Numbered from the stretch's first letter, positions 17,467 through 29,957 are shown. The stretch is 64,000 bases of DNA from Pseudoxanthomonas helianthi (GCF_017939625.1 NZ_JAGKTC010000002.1:186629-250628), one strand, 5' to 3'. Made by a program: numbers and translations. The notes: generated by a model not told the origin, from the letters alone.

Positions 17467-19319
17467 AGCTTCCGGACCTCAAGGCGCTGTTCAACCGGGA
17501 AAGCCGCGAGCGCAACGCGCCGCCGCGCAACCGCAACCGTGCTCGCTTCAATCTGCGCGGCCGCCTCGCCCTGGTCGGCGGCACGCTGGCGCTGTGCTCG
17601 ATCAGCCTGATCGGTCGCGCCGCCTACGTGCAGCTGGTCAACGAGGACTTCTACCAGAAGGAAGGCGACGCGCGCTTCGTGCGCGAGCTGGAGATCCCGG
17701 TATCGCGCGGCATGATCACCGACCGCAACGGCGAGCCGGTGGCGGTGTCGTCGCCGGTCGAGTCGGTGTGGTGCGACCCGAAGGAGCTGATGGAGAAGGC
17801 GCCCGACCGCCTGCCGGAACTGGCGCGCGCGCTGTCCGTACCCGCCGAGGCGCTGACCCGCAAGGTCAGCCAGAAGGCCGACAAGGAATTCATGTACCTC
17901 AAGCGCCGGATCAATCCGGACGAGGCGCGGCGCATCGTCGCCCTGGGCATTCCCGGCGTGTATTCCAAACGCGAGTTCCGCCGCTTCTACCCGCAGGGCG
18001 AGGCGATGGCCCACGTGCTGGGCTTCACCAACATCGACGACCAGGGCCAGGAAGGGCTGGAACTGGCCTTCAACGACTGGCTGCGCGGGACGCCGGGCCT
18101 GAAGAAGGTGATCCGCGACCGTCACGGCCGCATCGTCGAGAACATCGACCTGCTCAAGCCGGCGCAACCGGGCAAGGACCTGACCCTCAGCATCGACCGC
18201 CGCATCCAGTACCTGACCTACAAGGAACTGAAGCAGCGCCTGTGGGAAACCGGCGCGAGCAGCGGCTCGGCGGTGGTGCTCGACATCGCCACCGGCGAAG
18301 TGCTGGCGATGGCCAACCTGCCGACCTTCAACCCCAACGCGCAGTCGCTGGGCAAGAACGACGCGCACCGCAACCGCGCGATCACCGACGTGTTCGAACC
18401 CGGTTCGACGATGAAGCCGATCACCGTCGCGGCCGGCCTGACCGCGGGCGTGATCACGCCGGCCACCAAGTTCGACCTGTCGCCGGGCCGGATGGCGCTG
18501 GACCGCCGCTACACGATCAGCGATACGCACAACTACGGCGTGCAGGACGTCACCGGCATCATCCGCAAGAGTTCGAACATCGGCGCGGCCAAGATCGCGG
18601 CGCGGATCCCGAACCAGACCTTCTACGACTTCGTGCACAGCTTCGGCTACGGCAAGAAGCCGGGCAGCGGCTTCCCCGGCGAATCGGCCGGCGCCGTGTT
18701 GCCGCCGCCGCGCTGGTACGGCACGACCAAGGCGACGATGGCCTACGGCTACGGCCTCAACGCCACCCCGCTGCAGATCGCCCGCGCCTACGCGGCGCTG
18801 GCCAACGGCGGGCGCCTGATCACCCCGACCTTCGTCAAGGGCCGCAGCAACGAAACCGAGCCGGCCGAGGCCGAACAGGTGCTCGATCCGGCTATCGCCC
18901 ACGAAGTGATGAAGATGATGCAGACGGTGACCGAGACCGGTGGCACCGCGACGCAGGCGGCGATCCTCGGCTACCACGTCGCCGGCAAGACCGGCACCGC
19001 GCGCAAGGCCGGCGGCGGCGGCTACACGAGCAAGTACCTTTCGTTCTTCGCCGGCGTGGTGCCGGTCGACCATCCGCGTTTCTCTATGGTCGTGGTGATC
19101 AACGAACCCGACCCGAGCAAGGGTCATGGCTATTACGGCGGCCTCGTGGCCGCGCCGGTTTTCCACAATGTGATGGATGGCGCGCTGCGCCTGATGGACG
19201 TGCCGCCGGACGACATTGAGACCTGGCTGGCCGCGCAGGCGAAGACCGAAGCCAAGGGACGTGGCGCGGTAACGGCACAGGCGCCGGCCGAGCCGCTGGA
19301 ACCGGAGGTCGTGCAATGA
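17463..19319 (+). CDS. ftsI: Peptidoglycan D,D-transpeptidase FtsI (PBP3)
   Basis: 618-aa septal class B penicillin-binding protein. A short cytoplasmic basic segment, one membrane helix ([24 protein letters not shown]), a PBP dimer domain ([20 protein letters not shown]) and the transpeptidase domain with the three catalytic motifs: S315-TMK (EPGSTMKPI), SSN ([10 protein letters not shown]) and K509-TG (AGKTGTARK). Beta-lactam target. The tail after residue 590 is Ala/Glu/Pro rich. It overlaps ftsL and murE by 4 nt each. Confidence 0.97.
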   Translation: MKLPDLKALFNRESRERNAPPRNRNRARFNLRGRLALVGGTLALCSISLIGRAAYVQLVNEDFYQKEGDARFVRELEIPVSRGMITDRNGEPVAVSSPVESVWCDPKELMEKAPDRLPELARALSVPAEALTRKVSQKADKEFMYLKRRINPDEARRIVALGIPGVYSKREFRRFYPQGEAMAHVLGFTNIDDQGQEGLELAFNDWLRGTPGLKKVIRDRHGRIVENIDLLKPAQPGKDLTLSIDRRIQYLTYKELKQRLWETGASSGSAVVLDIATGEVLAMANLPTFNPNAQSLGKNDAHRNRAITDVFEPGSTMKPITVAAGLTAGVITPATKFDLSPGRMALDRRYTISDTHNYGVQDVTGIIRKSSNIGAAKIAARIPNQTFYDFVHSFGYGKKPGSGFPGESAGAVLPPPRWYGTTKATMAYGYGLNATPLQIARAYAALANGGRLITPTFVKGRSNETEPAEAEQVLDPAIAHEVMKMMQTVTETGGTATQAAILGYHVAGKTGTARKAGGGGYTSKYLSFFAGVVPVDHPRFSMVVVINEPDPSKGHGYYGGLVAAPVFHNVMDGALRLMDVPPDDIETWLAAQAKTEAKGRGAVTAQAPAEPLEPEVVQ

Positions 19320-20788
19320 AGCGCACGATGCCGCTGTCCGAACTGTTGCCCGACGTGGCCTTGCCCCGCGATGTCGTGATCGGCGGGCTGGTGATGGACT
19401 CGCGCCGGATCGAGTCGGGCGACGCCTTCGTCGCTATCGCCGGTTTCGGTACGCATGGACTGGCGTTCGTCGAACAGGCGAAGGAAAAGCAGGCATCGGC
19501 GATCCTGTTCGACGCCTCCGCGCCGTCCGCGGAATACCCGGCGCCCGCCGATGCCATCGGCGTGCCGAACCTGCGCGCGCGCATGGGCGGCATGGCCGAC
19601 CATTTCCATGGCGAACCGTCGGCGGCGATGACCACCATCGGGGTCACCGGCACCAGCGGCAAGACCTCGACCGTGCAACTGCTGGCACAGGCGCTGGAAC
19701 TGCGCGGCGTGCGCAGCGGCACCATCGGCACGCTGGGCGCGGGACTGTACGGCGACGTGCAGCCGACCGGCTTCACCACCCCGCTGGTGCTGCAGACCCA
19801 CGAATTGCTGGGCGAATTGCGCGACGCCGGTGCGCGGGCGGTGGCGATGGAAGTCAGCTCGCACGCGCTGGACCAGGGCCGGGTCGATGCGGTGCATTTC
19901 GCCATCGGCGTGTTCACCAATCTCACCCGCGACCATCTCGACTACCACGGCGACATGGAAACCTACGGCGCGGCGAAGGCGAAGCTGTTCGCCTGGCCGG
20001 GGCTGCGCGCCGCGGTGGTCAACCTCGACGACGACTACGGCCGCCGCCTGTACGCCTCGCTCTCGCCGGTGTTGCAACGCATCGGCGTCAGTGCGCGCGG
20101 CGCGGCCGAGGCCGGCATTCGCGCTTCCGACGTCGTCCTCGACGTGTCCGGCATGGCTTTCGACCTGCACATCGGCAACGATGTCCGCCGCGTGCGTTCG
20201 CCCTTGCTGGGCCGGTTCAACGTCGACAACCTGCTGGTCGTCGCCGGCGTGCTGCAGGCGATGGGCGAGGGCGTCGATGCCATCGTCGACGTACTGCAGA
20301 AGCTGCAGCCGATCCCCGGTCGCATGAACCGCCTCGGCGGCCACGACGGCCTGCCGCTGGTGGTGGTCGATTATTCGCACAAGCCCGATCCGCTGGAACA
20401 GGCGCTGCAGTCGCTGCGCGGGCATCTGCGCGGCCGCCTGACCTGCGTATTCGGTTGTGGCGGCGAACGCGACGCCGGCAAGCGCCCGCAGATGGCGGCG
20501 ATCGCCGAACGCCTGGCCGACAAGGTGGTCGTCACCGACGACAATCCGCGCGGCGAGGACGGCGATGCCATCGTCGCCGACATCCTGCGCGGTTTCGAAA
20601 AGCCCGAAGCAGTGGTCGTCCAGCGCGATCGCGCCGCGGCCATCGCCCGCGCGGTGGGCGAGGCCGGTCCCGACGATATCGTGCTGATCGCCGGCAAGGG
20701 CCACGAAACCTACCAGGAAGTCGCCGGGGTCAAGCATCCGTTCGACGACAGCGTGCAGGCGCGCCAGGCCCTGGAGGCGCACGCATGA
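19316..20788 (+). CDS. murE: UDP-N-acetylmuramoyl-tripeptide synthetase (meso-diaminopimelate-adding) MurE
   Basis: 490-aa Mur ligase. Nucleotide loop [13 protein letters not shown] with K116; [21 protein letters not shown] in the central domain; C-terminal domain with [16 protein letters not shown] and [14 protein letters not shown]. The DNPR motif is the known marker for meso-diaminopimelate rather than lysine. In this family of organisms the substrate may be formed through a non-standard route for the glutamate step (see finding on missing murD). Overlaps ftsI and murF by 4 nt. Confidence 0.97.
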   Translation: MKRTMPLSELLPDVALPRDVVIGGLVMDSRRIESGDAFVAIAGFGTHGLAFVEQAKEKQASAILFDASAPSAEYPAPADAIGVPNLRARMGGMADHFHGEPSAAMTTIGVTGTSGKTSTVQLLAQALELRGVRSGTIGTLGAGLYGDVQPTGFTTPLVLQTHELLGELRDAGARAVAMEVSSHALDQGRVDAVHFAIGVFTNLTRDHLDYHGDMETYGAAKAKLFAWPGLRAAVVNLDDDYGRRLYASLSPVLQRIGVSARGAAEAGIRASDVVLDVSGMAFDLHIGNDVRRVRSPLLGRFNVDNLLVVAGVLQAMGEGVDAIVDVLQKLQPIPGRMNRLGGHDGLPLVVVDYSHKPDPLEQALQSLRGHLRGRLTCVFGCGGERDAGKRPQMAAIAERLADKVVVTDDNPRGEDGDAIVADILRGFEKPEAVVVQRDRAAAIARAVGEAGPDDIVLIAGKGHETYQEVAGVKHPFDDSVQARQALEAHA

Positions 20789-22155
20789 AGCGCACGCCCC
20801 TCTCGCTGCTGGCGCACTGGGCTTCCGGCGAACTGCACGGCGACGACGTCGCCATCGATGCGGTGTCGAACGACACGCGCACCCTGCAGCCGGGCAGCCT
20901 GTACGTCGCGCTGCGCGGCGAGCGTTTCGACGGACACGATTTCGTCGCCGATGCGTTGGCGCGCGGCGCCAGCGCCCTGCTGGTGGAACGCCCACTGCCG
21001 GGCGAGACGCCGCAGGTCGTGGTCGCCGACACGCAATTGGCCCTGGCCAGGATCGCCGCCGGCCTGCAGCAGGACCGCGGCGGCAAGGTCGTCGCGATCA
21101 CCGGCAGCAACGGCAAGACCAGCGTGAAGACCCTGGTCGTGGCGATCCTGCAGCGTGCCGGCAATACTTATTTCAATCCCGGCAACCGCAACAACGAAAT
21201 CGGCCTGCCGCTGTCGGTGATCGACGCACCGGACGATGCCGACTTCGCCGTGTACGAAATGGGCGCAGGCCAGCCCGGCGACATCGCCTACCTCACCGAC
21301 ATCGCGCGTCCGGACGTGGCGCTGGTCAACAACGTCGCCCCCGCGCACCTCGAGCGCATGGGCACGCTGCTCGGCGTGGCCGAAACCAAGGGTGCGATCT
21401 ACGCCGCGCTGCCGATCGAAGGCGTCGCGGTGATCAATGCCGACGACGCCTTCGCCGAATACTTCGCCGCGCGGGCGCCGGGCCGCAAGGCGATCCGTTT
21501 CGGGCTCGACGCAAGCGCCGACGTGACCGCGCGCGACATCCGCCTCGGCGACGCCGGTTCGCAGTTCCGCCTGGTCATGCCTTCCGGCGAAGCCGAAGCG
21601 CGTATCGCGCTGCCCGGCCGCCACAACGTGTCGAACGCATTGGCGGCGGCTTCGCTGGCGCTGGGTTGCGGCGTGGCGCTGGCCACCATCGTCGAAGGCC
21701 TGGCCGCGGCGCAGCCGGTTGCCGGCCGCCAGATTGCCCACACGCTCCCCAACGGCGCGGTGCTGGTCGACGACAGCTACAACGCCAACCCGGGTTCGCT
21801 CGGCGCGGCCATCGACACGCTCGCCGCCGCGAGTGGCGAAGCGTGGCTGGTACTCGGCGACATGCGCGAACTCGGTCCGGAAGGCGAAGCGCTGCATGCC
21901 GACGCCGGCCGCCGCGCCAAGAGCGCGGGCATCCGCCGCCTGTACGCACTGGGGGCGCTCAGCGCCGCGGCGGCACGGGCATTCGGCGAAGGTGCGCGGG
22001 TATTCGCCACGCACGCCGAACTGGCGGATGCGTTGCGCACCGACCTGGCGAAGACGCCGGCGCGCGTGCTGGTCAAGGGCTCGCGCGGCAGCGCGATGGA
22101 CAAGGTCGTGAACGCGCTGCTCGGGCGCGAAGGGGATGTTCCACATGCTGCTTGA
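20785..22155 (+). CDS. murF: UDP-N-acetylmuramoyl-tripeptide--D-alanyl-D-alanine ligase MurF
   Basis: 456-aa Mur ligase that adds the D-Ala-D-Ala dipeptide. N-terminal domain with [27 protein letters not shown]-loop [50 protein letters not shown]-terminal [21 protein letters not shown] and LGDMRELG. The start at 20785 overlaps the murE stop. Its 3' end overlaps mraY by 11 nt when mraY starts at 22145. Confidence 0.97.
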   Translation: MKRTPLSLLAHWASGELHGDDVAIDAVSNDTRTLQPGSLYVALRGERFDGHDFVADALARGASALLVERPLPGETPQVVVADTQLALARIAAGLQQDRGGKVVAITGSNGKTSVKTLVVAILQRAGNTYFNPGNRNNEIGLPLSVIDAPDDADFAVYEMGAGQPGDIAYLTDIARPDVALVNNVAPAHLERMGTLLGVAETKGAIYAALPIEGVAVINADDAFAEYFAARAPGRKAIRFGLDASADVTARDIRLGDAGSQFRLVMPSGEAEARIALPGRHNVSNALAAASLALGCGVALATIVEGLAAAQPVAGRQIAHTLPNGAVLVDDSYNANPGSLGAAIDTLAAASGEAWLVLGDMRELGPEGEALHADAGRRAKSAGIRRLYALGALSAAAARAFGEGARVFATHAELADALRTDLAKTPARVLVKGSRGSAMDKVVNALLGREGDVPHAA

Positions 22156-23230
22156 ACTCGCCCGCTGGCTGCAGCAACTCGAAGACCTGTTCCGGCTGTT
22201 CGGCTACCTGTCGTTCCGCGGCATCCTCGCGGCGCTGACCGCGCTGGCCCTGTCGCTGTGGCTGGGCCCGGCGGCGATCCGCCGGCTCGCCCAGCTGAAG
22301 GGCGGCCAGCCGATCCGCAAGGACGGCCCGCAGTCGCATTTCTCCAAGGCCGGCACGCCGACGATGGGCGGCGGCCTGATCCTGACCACGGTCACCCTGT
22401 CGGTGCTGCTGTGGGGCGACCTGCGCAACAAGTACGTGTGGGTGGTGTTGCTGGTGATGCTGTGCTTCGGCGCCATCGGCTGGTACGACGACTGGATCAA
22501 GATCGTCAAGCGCGACCCGAACGGACTGAAGTCGCGCTGGAAATACCTGCTGCAGTCGATCTTCGGCCTGGCCGCCGGCCTGTATCTGTACCTGTACGCC
22601 GACGTGCCGGCGGCGACCACGCTGTACATCCCGTTGTTCAAGTCGGTGGCGCTGCCGCTGGCCGGCATCGGCTTCGTCGCCATCGCCTATTTCTGGATCG
22701 TCGGTTTCTCCAACGCGGTCAACCTGACCGACGGCCTCGACGGCCTGGCGATCATGCCGACGGTGCTGGTCGCCTGCGCGCTGGGCGTGTTCGCCTACGC
22801 CGCCGGCAACGTCAAGTTCTCCGAATACCTGCAGATCGCCACAATCCCCGGCGCAGGCGAACTGGTGATCATCTGCGCGGCCATCGCCGGCGCGGGCCTG
22901 GGCTTCCTCTGGTTCAACACCTATCCGGCGATGGTGTTCATGGGCGACATCGGCGCGTTGGCGCTGGGCGCGGTGCTCGGCACCATCGCGGTGATCGTGC
23001 GCCAGGAACTGGTGCTGGTGGTGATGGGCGGCGTGTTCGTGGTGGAAACGCTGTCGGTGATGATCCAGGTCGCCAGCTTCAAGCTGACCGGCAAGCGCGT
23101 GTTCCGCATGGCGCCGATCCACCACCATTTCGAACTGAAGGGCTGGCCGGAGCCGCGCGTCATCGTGCGCTTCTGGATCATCTCGGTAGTGCTGGTCCTG
23201 ATCGGCCTGGCCACGTTGAAGGTGCGCTGA
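22145..23230 (+). CDS. mraY: Phospho-N-acetylmuramoyl-pentapeptide-transferase MraY
   Basis: 361-aa inner-membrane enzyme, about 10 helices, that transfers phospho-MurNAc-pentapeptide to undecaprenyl phosphate, giving lipid I. Motifs: [15 protein letters not shown], the Asp pair in [38 protein letters not shown], and [18 protein letters not shown] prefer the ATG at 22145, which matches the family N-terminus ([11 protein letters not shown]...) and has AGGGG 9 bp upstream; an ATG at 22136 is too close to that site. The next gene is ftsW, not murD. Confidence 0.97.
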   Translation: MLLELARWLQQLEDLFRLFGYLSFRGILAALTALALSLWLGPAAIRRLAQLKGGQPIRKDGPQSHFSKAGTPTMGGGLILTTVTLSVLLWGDLRNKYVWVVLLVMLCFGAIGWYDDWIKIVKRDPNGLKSRWKYLLQSIFGLAAGLYLYLYADVPAATTLYIPLFKSVALPLAGIGFVAIAYFWIVGFSNAVNLTDGLDGLAIMPTVLVACALGVFAYAAGNVKFSEYLQIATIPGAGELVIICAAIAGAGLGFLWFNTYPAMVFMGDIGALALGAVLGTIAVIVRQELVLVVMGGVFVVETLSVMIQVASFKLTGKRVFRMAPIHHHFELKGWPEPRVIVRFWIISVVLVLIGLATLKVR

Positions 23231-24498
23231 TGAACGACGCGACCTCCCGCCAGGCGACGCGACTGGAAGCGATCAGCGGCCGCTACGACGGCTGGTTGCT
23301 CGGCGCCGCGGTCGCGCTGGCCGCGCTCGGCGTGGTGATGGTCGCGTCCAGTTCCATCGCCCAGGCGTCGAGTCCGTTCTACTACCTGGTCCGCCACCTG
23401 CTGTTCCTGGGCCTGGGCCTCGGCCTGGCCCTCGTCGCGATGCGCACCGAGCTGAAGACGGTGGAGAAGTACAACCAGGTGTTGCTGCTGGCCTGCATCG
23501 TGCTGCTGTTGCTGGTATGGGTGCCCGGCCTGGGCGTTACCGTGAAAGGCGCGCGGCGCTGGATCAACCTGGGCATCTCGCGCTTCCAGGTGGTCGAGGC
23601 GGTGAAGGTGCTGTACATCGTCTGGCTGTCCAGCTACCTGGTGCGTTTCCGCGACGAAGTCAACGCGACCTGGCCGGCGATGCTGAAGCCGCTGGGCGTG
23701 GTGGCGCTGCTGATCGTGCTGATCCTGCTGCAGCGCGACTTCGGTTCTTCGACGCTGCTGCTGGCGATCACCGCCGGCATGCTGATGCTCGGCGGGGTGA
23801 ACCTGCCCCGGATGTCGGCGCCGATCCTGGTCGCATTGCCCGCATTGGTCGCGCTGGTGGTGTTCGAACCGTACCGCATGCGCCGCGTCACCTCGTTCCT
23901 CGACCCGTGGAAGGACCAGCAGGGCGATGGCTACCAGTTGAGCAACGCGCTGATGGCGATCGGCCGCGGCGAGTGGGATGGCATCGGTCTCGGCGGTTCG
24001 GTGCTGAAACTGAACTACCTGCCCGAAGTGCATACCGACTTCATCTTCTCGGTGATCGCCGAGGAACTGGGCTTCGTGGGCGTATGCCTGGTCGTGGCCC
24101 TGTACATGCTGCTGGTCGGCCGCGCCTTCTGGATCGGCTATCGCTGCGTCGAGATGCGCCGCCACTTCGCTGGCTACATCGCCTTCGGCGTGGCGCTGTG
24201 GATCGGCATGCAGGCCTTCATTTCGATGGGCGTCAACCTCGGCATCCTGCCGACCAAGGGCCTGACCCTGCCGCTGATTTCCTCCGGCGGTTCCAGCGTG
24301 ATGATGACCTGCGTGGCGATGGGTTTGCTGCTGCGCGTGTCCTACGAACTGAGCCGCGCCGAGAAGCAGGTCGCGCTGTTGCGCGGGGATGCGCCAGCGA
24401 AGGGCGCCGACGCCGAACCGGCGCCGCAACCGGCGCCCGTGCGCGGCACCAGTCGCCTGAATCCGCGCGTGGAGCCCACGTTCGAGAGGATCGCATGA
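23230..24498 (+). CDS. ftsW: Septal peptidoglycan polymerase FtsW
   Basis: 422-aa SEDS-family membrane protein with about 10 helices; with FtsI it forms the septal peptidoglycan glycosyltransferase. Family blocks: [96 protein letters not shown] and [19 protein letters not shown]. The ATG at 23230 overlaps the mraY stop by one base (TGATG). Longer upstream extension lies inside mraY. Confidence 0.97.
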   Translation: MNDATSRQATRLEAISGRYDGWLLGAAVALAALGVVMVASSSIAQASSPFYYLVRHLLFLGLGLGLALVAMRTELKTVEKYNQVLLLACIVLLLLVWVPGLGVTVKGARRWINLGISRFQVVEAVKVLYIVWLSSYLVRFRDEVNATWPAMLKPLGVVALLIVLILLQRDFGSSTLLLAITAGMLMLGGVNLPRMSAPILVALPALVALVVFEPYRMRRVTSFLDPWKDQQGDGYQLSNALMAIGRGEWDGIGLGGSVLKLNYLPEVHTDFIFSVIAEELGFVGVCLVVALYMLLVGRAFWIGYRCVEMRRHFAGYIAFGVALWIGMQAFISMGVNLGILPTKGLTLPLISSGGSSVMMTCVAMGLLLRVSYELSRAEKQVALLRGDAPAKGADAEPAPQPAPVRGTSRLNPRVEPTFERIA

Positions 24499-25577
24499 GC
24501 GGAACGAGCGCCAATGCTCCGGTCATGATCCTCGCCGGCGGAACCGGCGGACACATCTTCCCCGGCCTCGCGGTCGCGCGCGTGCTGCGTGCACGCGGCG
24601 TGCCGGTGGTGTGGCTGGGTGCCGACGGCGCGATGGAAACGCGACTGGTGCCGCAGCACGGCATCGAGATCGACACCATCGCCATCAGCGGCCTGCGCGG
24701 CAAGGGCAAGGCGGCGCTGCTCGGTGCACCGTGGCGCGTGTTGAAAGCGGTGCGCGGCGCGGGTGCGGTGCTGCGCCGGCGTTCGCCGCGCGCGGTGGTC
24801 AGCTTCGGCGGCTTTGCCGCGGGCCCGGGTGGCCTGGCCGCGCGCCTGCAAGGCCGGCCGTTGCTGGTGCACGAATCCAATCGCGCGCCCGGCTTCACCA
24901 ATCGCGTGCTGGCGAAATTCGCGCGCCGCGTGCTGGTCGGTTTCCCCGATAGCGGCTTGCCGCGCGAAGAAGTGGTCGGCAATCCGGTGCGCGACGAAAT
25001 CGCCGCAATCGCCCCGCCGAGGCAGCGCCTGGGCGAGCGCAACGGGCCGATGCGCCTGCTGGTGCTGGGCGGCAGCCAGGGCGCGCGTGCGCTGAACCTG
25101 GCCGTGCCGCAGGCGCTGTCGAAACTCGGCGATGCCGGCTTCGAAGTGCGCCACCAGTGCGGCGAGAAGATGCTGGCCGAAGCGCAGCAGGCCTATGCGC
25201 AGGCCGGCGTCGCCGCCAGCGTCGAAAGCTTCATCGCCGACATGGCCGGCGCCTACGCCTGGGCCGACCTGGTCGTGTGCCGTGCGGGCGCGTCGACGCT
25301 GGCCGAGCTGTGCGCCGCCGGCGTCGGCAGCGTGCTGGTGCCGTTCGCCGCCGCGGTCGACGATCACCAGACCCGCAACGCCGAATACCTCGCCGAACGC
25401 GGCGCTGCGCTGCTGCTGAAGCAGGACGGCGCGCTGGCGGCGAACCTGCAGGCCGCGCTGCGCACGCTCGCCGCCGATCCCGCGCGCCGGCTGGCGATGG
25501 CCGAGTCCGCGCGTTCGCTGGCCAAACCCGATGCGGCCGAACGCATCGCCGACATCATCCTGGAGAACGCTGCATGA
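24495..25577 (+). CDS. murG: Undecaprenyldiphospho-muramoylpentapeptide beta-N-acetylglucosaminyltransferase MurG
   Basis: 360-aa GT28 enzyme on the inner face of the membrane that turns lipid I into lipid II. N-terminal glycine loop [39 protein letters not shown]; second glycine loop [44 protein letters not shown]; and the UDP-GlcNAc site [25 protein letters not shown]. It overlaps both ftsW and murC by 4 nt. Confidence 0.97.
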   Translation: MSGTSANAPVMILAGGTGGHIFPGLAVARVLRARGVPVVWLGADGAMETRLVPQHGIEIDTIAISGLRGKGKAALLGAPWRVLKAVRGAGAVLRRRSPRAVVSFGGFAAGPGGLAARLQGRPLLVHESNRAPGFTNRVLAKFARRVLVGFPDSGLPREEVVGNPVRDEIAAIAPPRQRLGERNGPMRLLVLGGSQGARALNLAVPQALSKLGDAGFEVRHQCGEKMLAEAQQAYAQAGVAASVESFIADMAGAYAWADLVVCRAGASTLAELCAAGVGSVLVPFAAAVDDHQTRNAEYLAERGAALLLKQDGALAANLQAALRTLAADPARRLAMAESARSLAKPDAAERIADIILENAA

Positions 25578-27019
25578 TGGCCGCCGCGCGCGAGCGCCGA
25601 CTGCAACACACCGGCAACCTGGCCGAGGAATTCCGCCGCGTGCATTTCGTCGGCATCGGCGGTTCCGGCATGAGCGGCATCGCCGAAGTGCTGTGCACGC
25701 TGGGCTACGAGGTGTCCGGTTCCGACAACGCCGACAACGCAGCGACGCGCCGGCTCGCCTCGCTCGGCGCGCGGGTCATGCGCGGGCACAACGCCGCCAA
25801 CGTGCTCGGCACCGACTGCGTGGTCGTGTCCAGTGCGATCAAGGCCGACAACCCGGAACTGATGGAAGCGCGCAGCCAGCGCATTCCGATCGTGCCGCGT
25901 GCGGCGATGCTGGCGGAGCTGATGCGCTTCCGCCGCGGCATCGCCGTGGCCGGTACGCACGGCAAGACCACGACCACCAGCCTGACCGCCGCGGTGCTGA
26001 GCGAAGGCGGCCTCGATCCGACCTTCGTGATCGGCGGACAGCTGCTCGCCGCAGGCGCCAACGCCAAGCTCGGCGGCGGCCAATGGCTGGTCGCCGAAGC
26101 CGACGAAAGCGATGGCAGCTTCCTGCGCCTGAACCCGCTGATGGCGGTGATCACCAACATCGACGCGGACCACCTGGAGAACTACGGCAACGATTTCGCC
26201 CGGGTCAAGGCCGCGTTCGCCGAATTCCTGCAACGCCTGCCGTTCTACGGCCTGGCGGTGCTGTGCATCGACGACCCGGAAGTCGCCGCGCTGGCCGCGG
26301 AAACGCCGCGCCACGTGATGAGCTACGGCTTCGCCGACAACGCCGACGTGCGCGCCGAAGACGTGGTCCAGGACGGTTCGCGCATGCGCTTCACCCTGCG
26401 CCTGCCCGAGGACGTCAGCGTGCCTGTGACCCTGGCCCTGCCGGGCCGGCACAACGTGCTCAATGCGCTGGCCGCCGCCGCGATCGGCTGGCAGCTGGGC
26501 GTGTCGCCGCAGAACATCGCCGCCGCGCTGGAGAAGTTCGCCGGCGTCGGCCGCCGCTTCAACGACCTGGGCGAAGTGTCCACGCCGAGCGGTGCGAAAG
26601 TCCGCATCGTCGACGACTACGGCCACCACCCGAAGGAACTGGCCGCGGTGTTCGCCGCTGCGCGCGGCGGCTGGCCGGAGAGGCGCCTGGTCGTCGCGTT
26701 CCAGCCGCATCGCTACAGCCGCACCCGCGACCAGTTCGACGCGTTCGCCGCAGTGCTGGCCGACGTCGATGCGCTGGTCCTGTGCGAGGTCTACCCGGCC
26801 GGCGAAGCGCCGATCGCCGGTGCCGACGCCAAATCGCTGGCCCGCGCGATCCGCGCGCGCGGCCGCAACGAACCGGTCGTGGTCGGCAAGGTCGCCGACC
26901 TGCCGGCGGTATTGCCCGACGTGCTGCGCGACGGCGACCTGCTGTTGCTGATGGGCGCCGGCGACATCGGCCACATCGCGCCGCTGATCGCCGCGCAAGG
27001 TTTTGAAGGAAAGAACTGA
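25574..27019 (+). CDS. murC: UDP-N-acetylmuramate--L-alanine ligase MurC
   Basis: 481-aa Mur ligase that starts the peptide stem. N-terminal Rossmann loop [19 protein letters not shown]-loop [45 protein letters not shown]; and in the C-terminal domain [17 protein letters not shown] and [17 protein letters not shown]. The ATG at 25574 overlaps the murG stop; the second Met at 25577 is also possible. ddlB follows after 3 bp. Confidence 0.97.
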   Translation: MMAAARERRLQHTGNLAEEFRRVHFVGIGGSGMSGIAEVLCTLGYEVSGSDNADNAATRRLASLGARVMRGHNAANVLGTDCVVVSSAIKADNPELMEARSQRIPIVPRAAMLAELMRFRRGIAVAGTHGKTTTTSLTAAVLSEGGLDPTFVIGGQLLAAGANAKLGGGQWLVAEADESDGSFLRLNPLMAVITNIDADHLENYGNDFARVKAAFAEFLQRLPFYGLAVLCIDDPEVAALAAETPRHVMSYGFADNADVRAEDVVQDGSRMRFTLRLPEDVSVPVTLALPGRHNVLNALAAAAIGWQLGVSPQNIAAALEKFAGVGRRFNDLGEVSTPSGAKVRIVDDYGHHPKELAAVFAAARGGWPERRLVVAFQPHRYSRTRDQFDAFAAVLADVDALVLCEVYPAGEAPIAGADAKSLARAIRARGRNEPVVVGKVADLPAVLPDVLRDGDLLLLMGAGDIGHIAPLIAAQGFEGKN

Positions 27020-27022
27020 AAC

Positions 27023-27994
27023 ATGAGCGAAACGGTTTTCCCGCCGCAGAAAGTCACCGATCCGGCCCGCTTCGGCCGGGTCGCCGTGTTGATGGGCGGC
27101 ACTTCGAGCGAGCGCGAGGTGTCGCTGGATTCCGGCCGCAACGTGCTGGCCGCGTTGCGCGCGCGCGGCGTCGACGCGCAGGCGGTCGACGGCGTGACGA
27201 CCCTGGTGCACGAACTGCAAGCCAGGCATTTCGACCGCGTGTTCAACATCCTGCACGGCGGCGAAGGCGAGAACGGCGTGCTGCAGGGTTTGCTGGAAGG
27301 CCTGGGCGTGCCGTACACCGGCTCCGGCGTGCTCGGTTCGGCGCTGGCGATGGACAAGATCCGCACCAAGCAGGTGTGGCTGTCGCTGGGCCTGCCGACG
27401 CCGCGCTACGCGCGCCTGCCCAAGGGCGCGGACGTGCACGCGGCGGCGCGCGAGATCGGCCTGCCGTTGATCGTGAAGCCGTCCTGCGAAGGTTCCAGCG
27501 TCGGCGTGTCGCGCGTGTTCGACGAGGCCGGCCTGGATTCGGCCATCGAACTGGCCGCCCGCTATCCGGGCGAGCTGCTGATGGAGCAGATGGTCGTCGG
27601 CGACGAGCTGACCGTCGGTATCCTCGGCGATGGCACGACGCACCATGCACTGCCGTCGATCCGCATCGTGCCGAAGGGCGAGTGGTACGACTACAACGCG
27701 AAATACATCGCCGAGGATACCCAGTACCTGTGCCCCGGCCTGGACGGCGAGGCCGAAGCGGAAATCCGGCGCATCGCGCTGGCCGCGTTCCTCGCCGCCG
27801 GCTGCAGCGGATGGGGCCGCGTCGATGTGATGCGCGACCGCGCCAGCGGCGCGTTCTACCTGCTCGAGGCGAACACCGCGCCGGGCATGACCGGCCATTC
27901 GCTGGTGCCGAAGGCCGCCGCGCAGCTCGGCATCGGTTTCGAGGAGCTGTGCTGGCGCATCCTGGAACAGACGCTGGAGGTGGCGGCGCGATGA
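27023..27994 (+). CDS. ddlB: D-alanine--D-alanine ligase
   Basis: 323-aa ATP-grasp enzyme making D-Ala-D-Ala for Mur[27 protein letters not shown] at the N-terminus, [75 protein letters not shown], and the Mg2+ region [10 protein letters not shown]...[22 protein letters not shown]. Length and order are standard for dcw-linked DdlB. Its stop overlaps the ftsQ start by 4 nt. Confidence 0.97.
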   Translation: MSETVFPPQKVTDPARFGRVAVLMGGTSSEREVSLDSGRNVLAALRARGVDAQAVDGVTTLVHELQARHFDRVFNILHGGEGENGVLQGLLEGLGVPYTGSGVLGSALAMDKIRTKQVWLSLGLPTPRYARLPKGADVHAAAREIGLPLIVKPSCEGSSVGVSRVFDEAGLDSAIELAARYPGELLMEQMVVGDELTVGILGDGTTHHALPSIRIVPKGEWYDYNAKYIAEDTQYLCPGLDGEAEAEIRRIALAAFLAAGCSGWGRVDVMRDRASGAFYLLEANTAPGMTGHSLVPKAAAQLGIGFEELCWRILEQTLEVAAR

Positions 27995-28725
27995 ACGCGG
28001 CCTTGCGCATCGTTGCCTGGTTGCTCGCGCTGGCGCTGGTCGCGCTGCCGGTGGTGGCCGTGGTCAACGGCTGGATCGGCGCCGAACGCTGGCCGCTGAC
28101 CAAGCTGCGCGTGCAGGGCGACATGCAGCGCATCGATCCGGCGCAACTGCGCAAGACCGTGCTGCCGTACGCGAAGCGCGGCTTCTTCGCCGTGCGCCTG
28201 CAGGATGCGCAGGACGCGGTGGAGAAACTGCCGTGGGTCGAGCGCGCCGAAGTGCGCAAGCGCTGGCCCGACGTGATGGAAATCAGCATCGTCGAACACC
28301 GTCCGTTCGCGCGCTGGGGCAGCGACCGCCTGCTGTCCGAGCACGGCCGCCTGTTCCCGGTGCCGCCGGGCCTGGCGGTGGAGAAGCTGCCGCAGCTCGA
28401 TGGTCCCGATTCGCAGGCGCAGGAAGTGGTCGCGCTGTACAACGAGTCGCGCCAGCTGTTCGCGCCGATGGGCCTCGACGTGCAGCGCCTCGCCATGGAT
28501 CGCCGCGGCAGCTGGTCGCTGACCCTCGGCAGCGGCACCGAGGTGGTAGTCGGCCGCGCCGACGCGCGTCCGCGGCTGGGCCGCTTCGCCCGGCTGCTGC
28601 CGCAACTGCTCGCGCGCAACGTGCTGCCGCTGCAGCGCGCCGACCTTCGATACACCAACGGCTTCGCGCTCAGCTGGGGCGCCCCCGCGTCCGCCGCGCA
28701 GCCGCAACCACAGGCAAGTACATGA
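27991..28725 (+). CDS. ftsQ: Cell division protein FtsQ
   Basis: 244-aa bitopic divisome protein. A short N-terminus and one membrane helix ([23 protein letters not shown]), then a POTRA domain ([24 protein letters not shown]...[33 protein letters not shown]) and a beta domain ending in [12 protein letters not shown]. It docks FtsL/FtsB. The last dozen residues are low complexity (Ala/Pro/Gln). Overlaps ddlB and ftsA by 4 nt each. Confidence 0.96.
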   Translation: MNAALRIVAWLLALALVALPVVAVVNGWIGAERWPLTKLRVQGDMQRIDPAQLRKTVLPYAKRGFFAVRLQDAQDAVEKLPWVERAEVRKRWPDVMEISIVEHRPFARWGSDRLLSEHGRLFPVPPGLAVEKLPQLDGPDSQAQEVVALYNESRQLFAPMGLDVQRLAMDRRGSWSLTLGSGTEVVVGRADARPRLGRFARLLPQLLARNVLPLQRADLRYTNGFALSWGAPASAAQPQPQAST

Positions 28726-29957
28726 ACCGCAAAGGCGAAAAATCGCTGATCGTCGGCCTCGACATCGGCACTTCCAAGGTCACCGCGCTGGTCGGCGAAT
28801 ACTCGCCGGGCAACCCGATCGAGGTGATCGGCATCGGCACGCACGAATCGCGCGGGCTCAAGCGCGGCGTGGTCGTGGACATCGAATCGACCGTGCAATC
28901 GATCCAGCGCGCGGTGGAGGAAGCCGAGCTGATGGCCGGTTGCGAGATCCGCAGCGTCTACGCGTCGATCTCCGGCAACCACGTGCAGTGCAAGAACTCG
29001 CCCGGCATCGTGCCGATCCGCGACGGCGAAGTGACCTGGGGCGACCTGGACCGCGTGCTGGAAGCGGCCAAGGCCGTGGCCATCCCTGCCGACCAGCGCA
29101 TCCTGCACGCGATCCCGCGCGAATACGTGCTCGACGATTCGCAGGAAGGCATCCGCAACCCGGTCGGCATGACCGGCGTGCGCCTCGAAGTGCATGCGCA
29201 CCTCGTGGTCTGCGCGCAATCGGCCGCGGCCAACATCAGCAAGTGCGTGCAGCGCTGCGGCCTGCAGATCGACGACCTGATCCTGTCGTCGCTGGCCTCC
29301 AGCGTCGCCGTGCTGACTTCGGACGAACGCGAACTGGGCGTGGTCCTGGTCGACATGGGCGCCGGCACCACCGACCTGGCCGTGTTCGTGCAGGGCGCGA
29401 TCTGCCACACCGCCTCGCTGCCGATCGCCGGCGACCACGTCACCAACGACATCGCGCACATGCTGCGCACGCCGACGCCCGAAGCCGAGCAGATCAAGGT
29501 CCGCTACGCCTGCGCGCTGGCGCAACTGGCGACGGCCGAGGAAAGCATCCAGGTACCCAGCGTCGGCGACCGTCCGCCGCGGCGCCTGCCGCGCCATTCG
29601 CTGGCCCAGGCGGTGCAGGGCCGCTACGAGGAAATCTTCGAGATGGTGCAGGCGGAACTGCGCCGTTCGGGCTTCGAGGAACTGGTCCGCGCCGGCATGG
29701 TGTTGACCGGCGGCGCTTCGAAGATGGAAGGCGTGATCGAACTGGCCGAGGAAATGCTGCAGATGCCGGTGCGCGTGGGCATTCCGCAGCACGTGACCGG
29801 GCTGGGCGAAGTGGTCGGCAATCCGGTGCACGCCACCGGCGTCGGCCTGCTGCTGATGGGCAGCCAGATCGAGCATCCGCGCAGGCCGTCCCTGCCGGTC
29901 GGCAAGGCCGGCAGCTTGTTCAACAAATTGAAGAACTGGTACCGCGGCGAGTTCTGA
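28722..29957 (+). CDS. ftsA: Cell division protein FtsA
   Basis: 411-aa actin-like ATPase that tethers FtsZ to the membrane. ATP-binding segments: LIVGLDIGTSKVTALVGE (phosphate 1), VVLVDMGAGTTDLAVF (phosphate 2) and GMVLTGGASKMEGVIELAEE (adenosine). The 1C domain lies between residues about 85 and 165. The C-terminal amphipathic membrane-targeting helix is SLFNKLKNWYRGEF. ftsZ follows after a 115-bp gap that may hold a further promoter. Confidence 0.97.
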   Translation: MNRKGEKSLIVGLDIGTSKVTALVGEYSPGNPIEVIGIGTHESRGLKRGVVVDIESTVQSIQRAVEEAELMAGCEIRSVYASISGNHVQCKNSPGIVPIRDGEVTWGDLDRVLEAAKAVAIPADQRILHAIPREYVLDDSQEGIRNPVGMTGVRLEVHAHLVVCAQSAAANISKCVQRCGLQIDDLILSSLASSVAVLTSDERELGVVLVDMGAGTTDLAVFVQGAICHTASLPIAGDHVTNDIAHMLRTPTPEAEQIKVRYACALAQLATAEESIQVPSVGDRPPRRLPRHSLAQAVQGRYEEIFEMVQAELRRSGFEELVRAGMVLTGGASKMEGVIELAEEMLQMPVRVGIPQHVTGLGEVVGNPVHATGVGLLLMGSQIEHPRRPSLPVGKAGSLFNKLKNWYRGEF

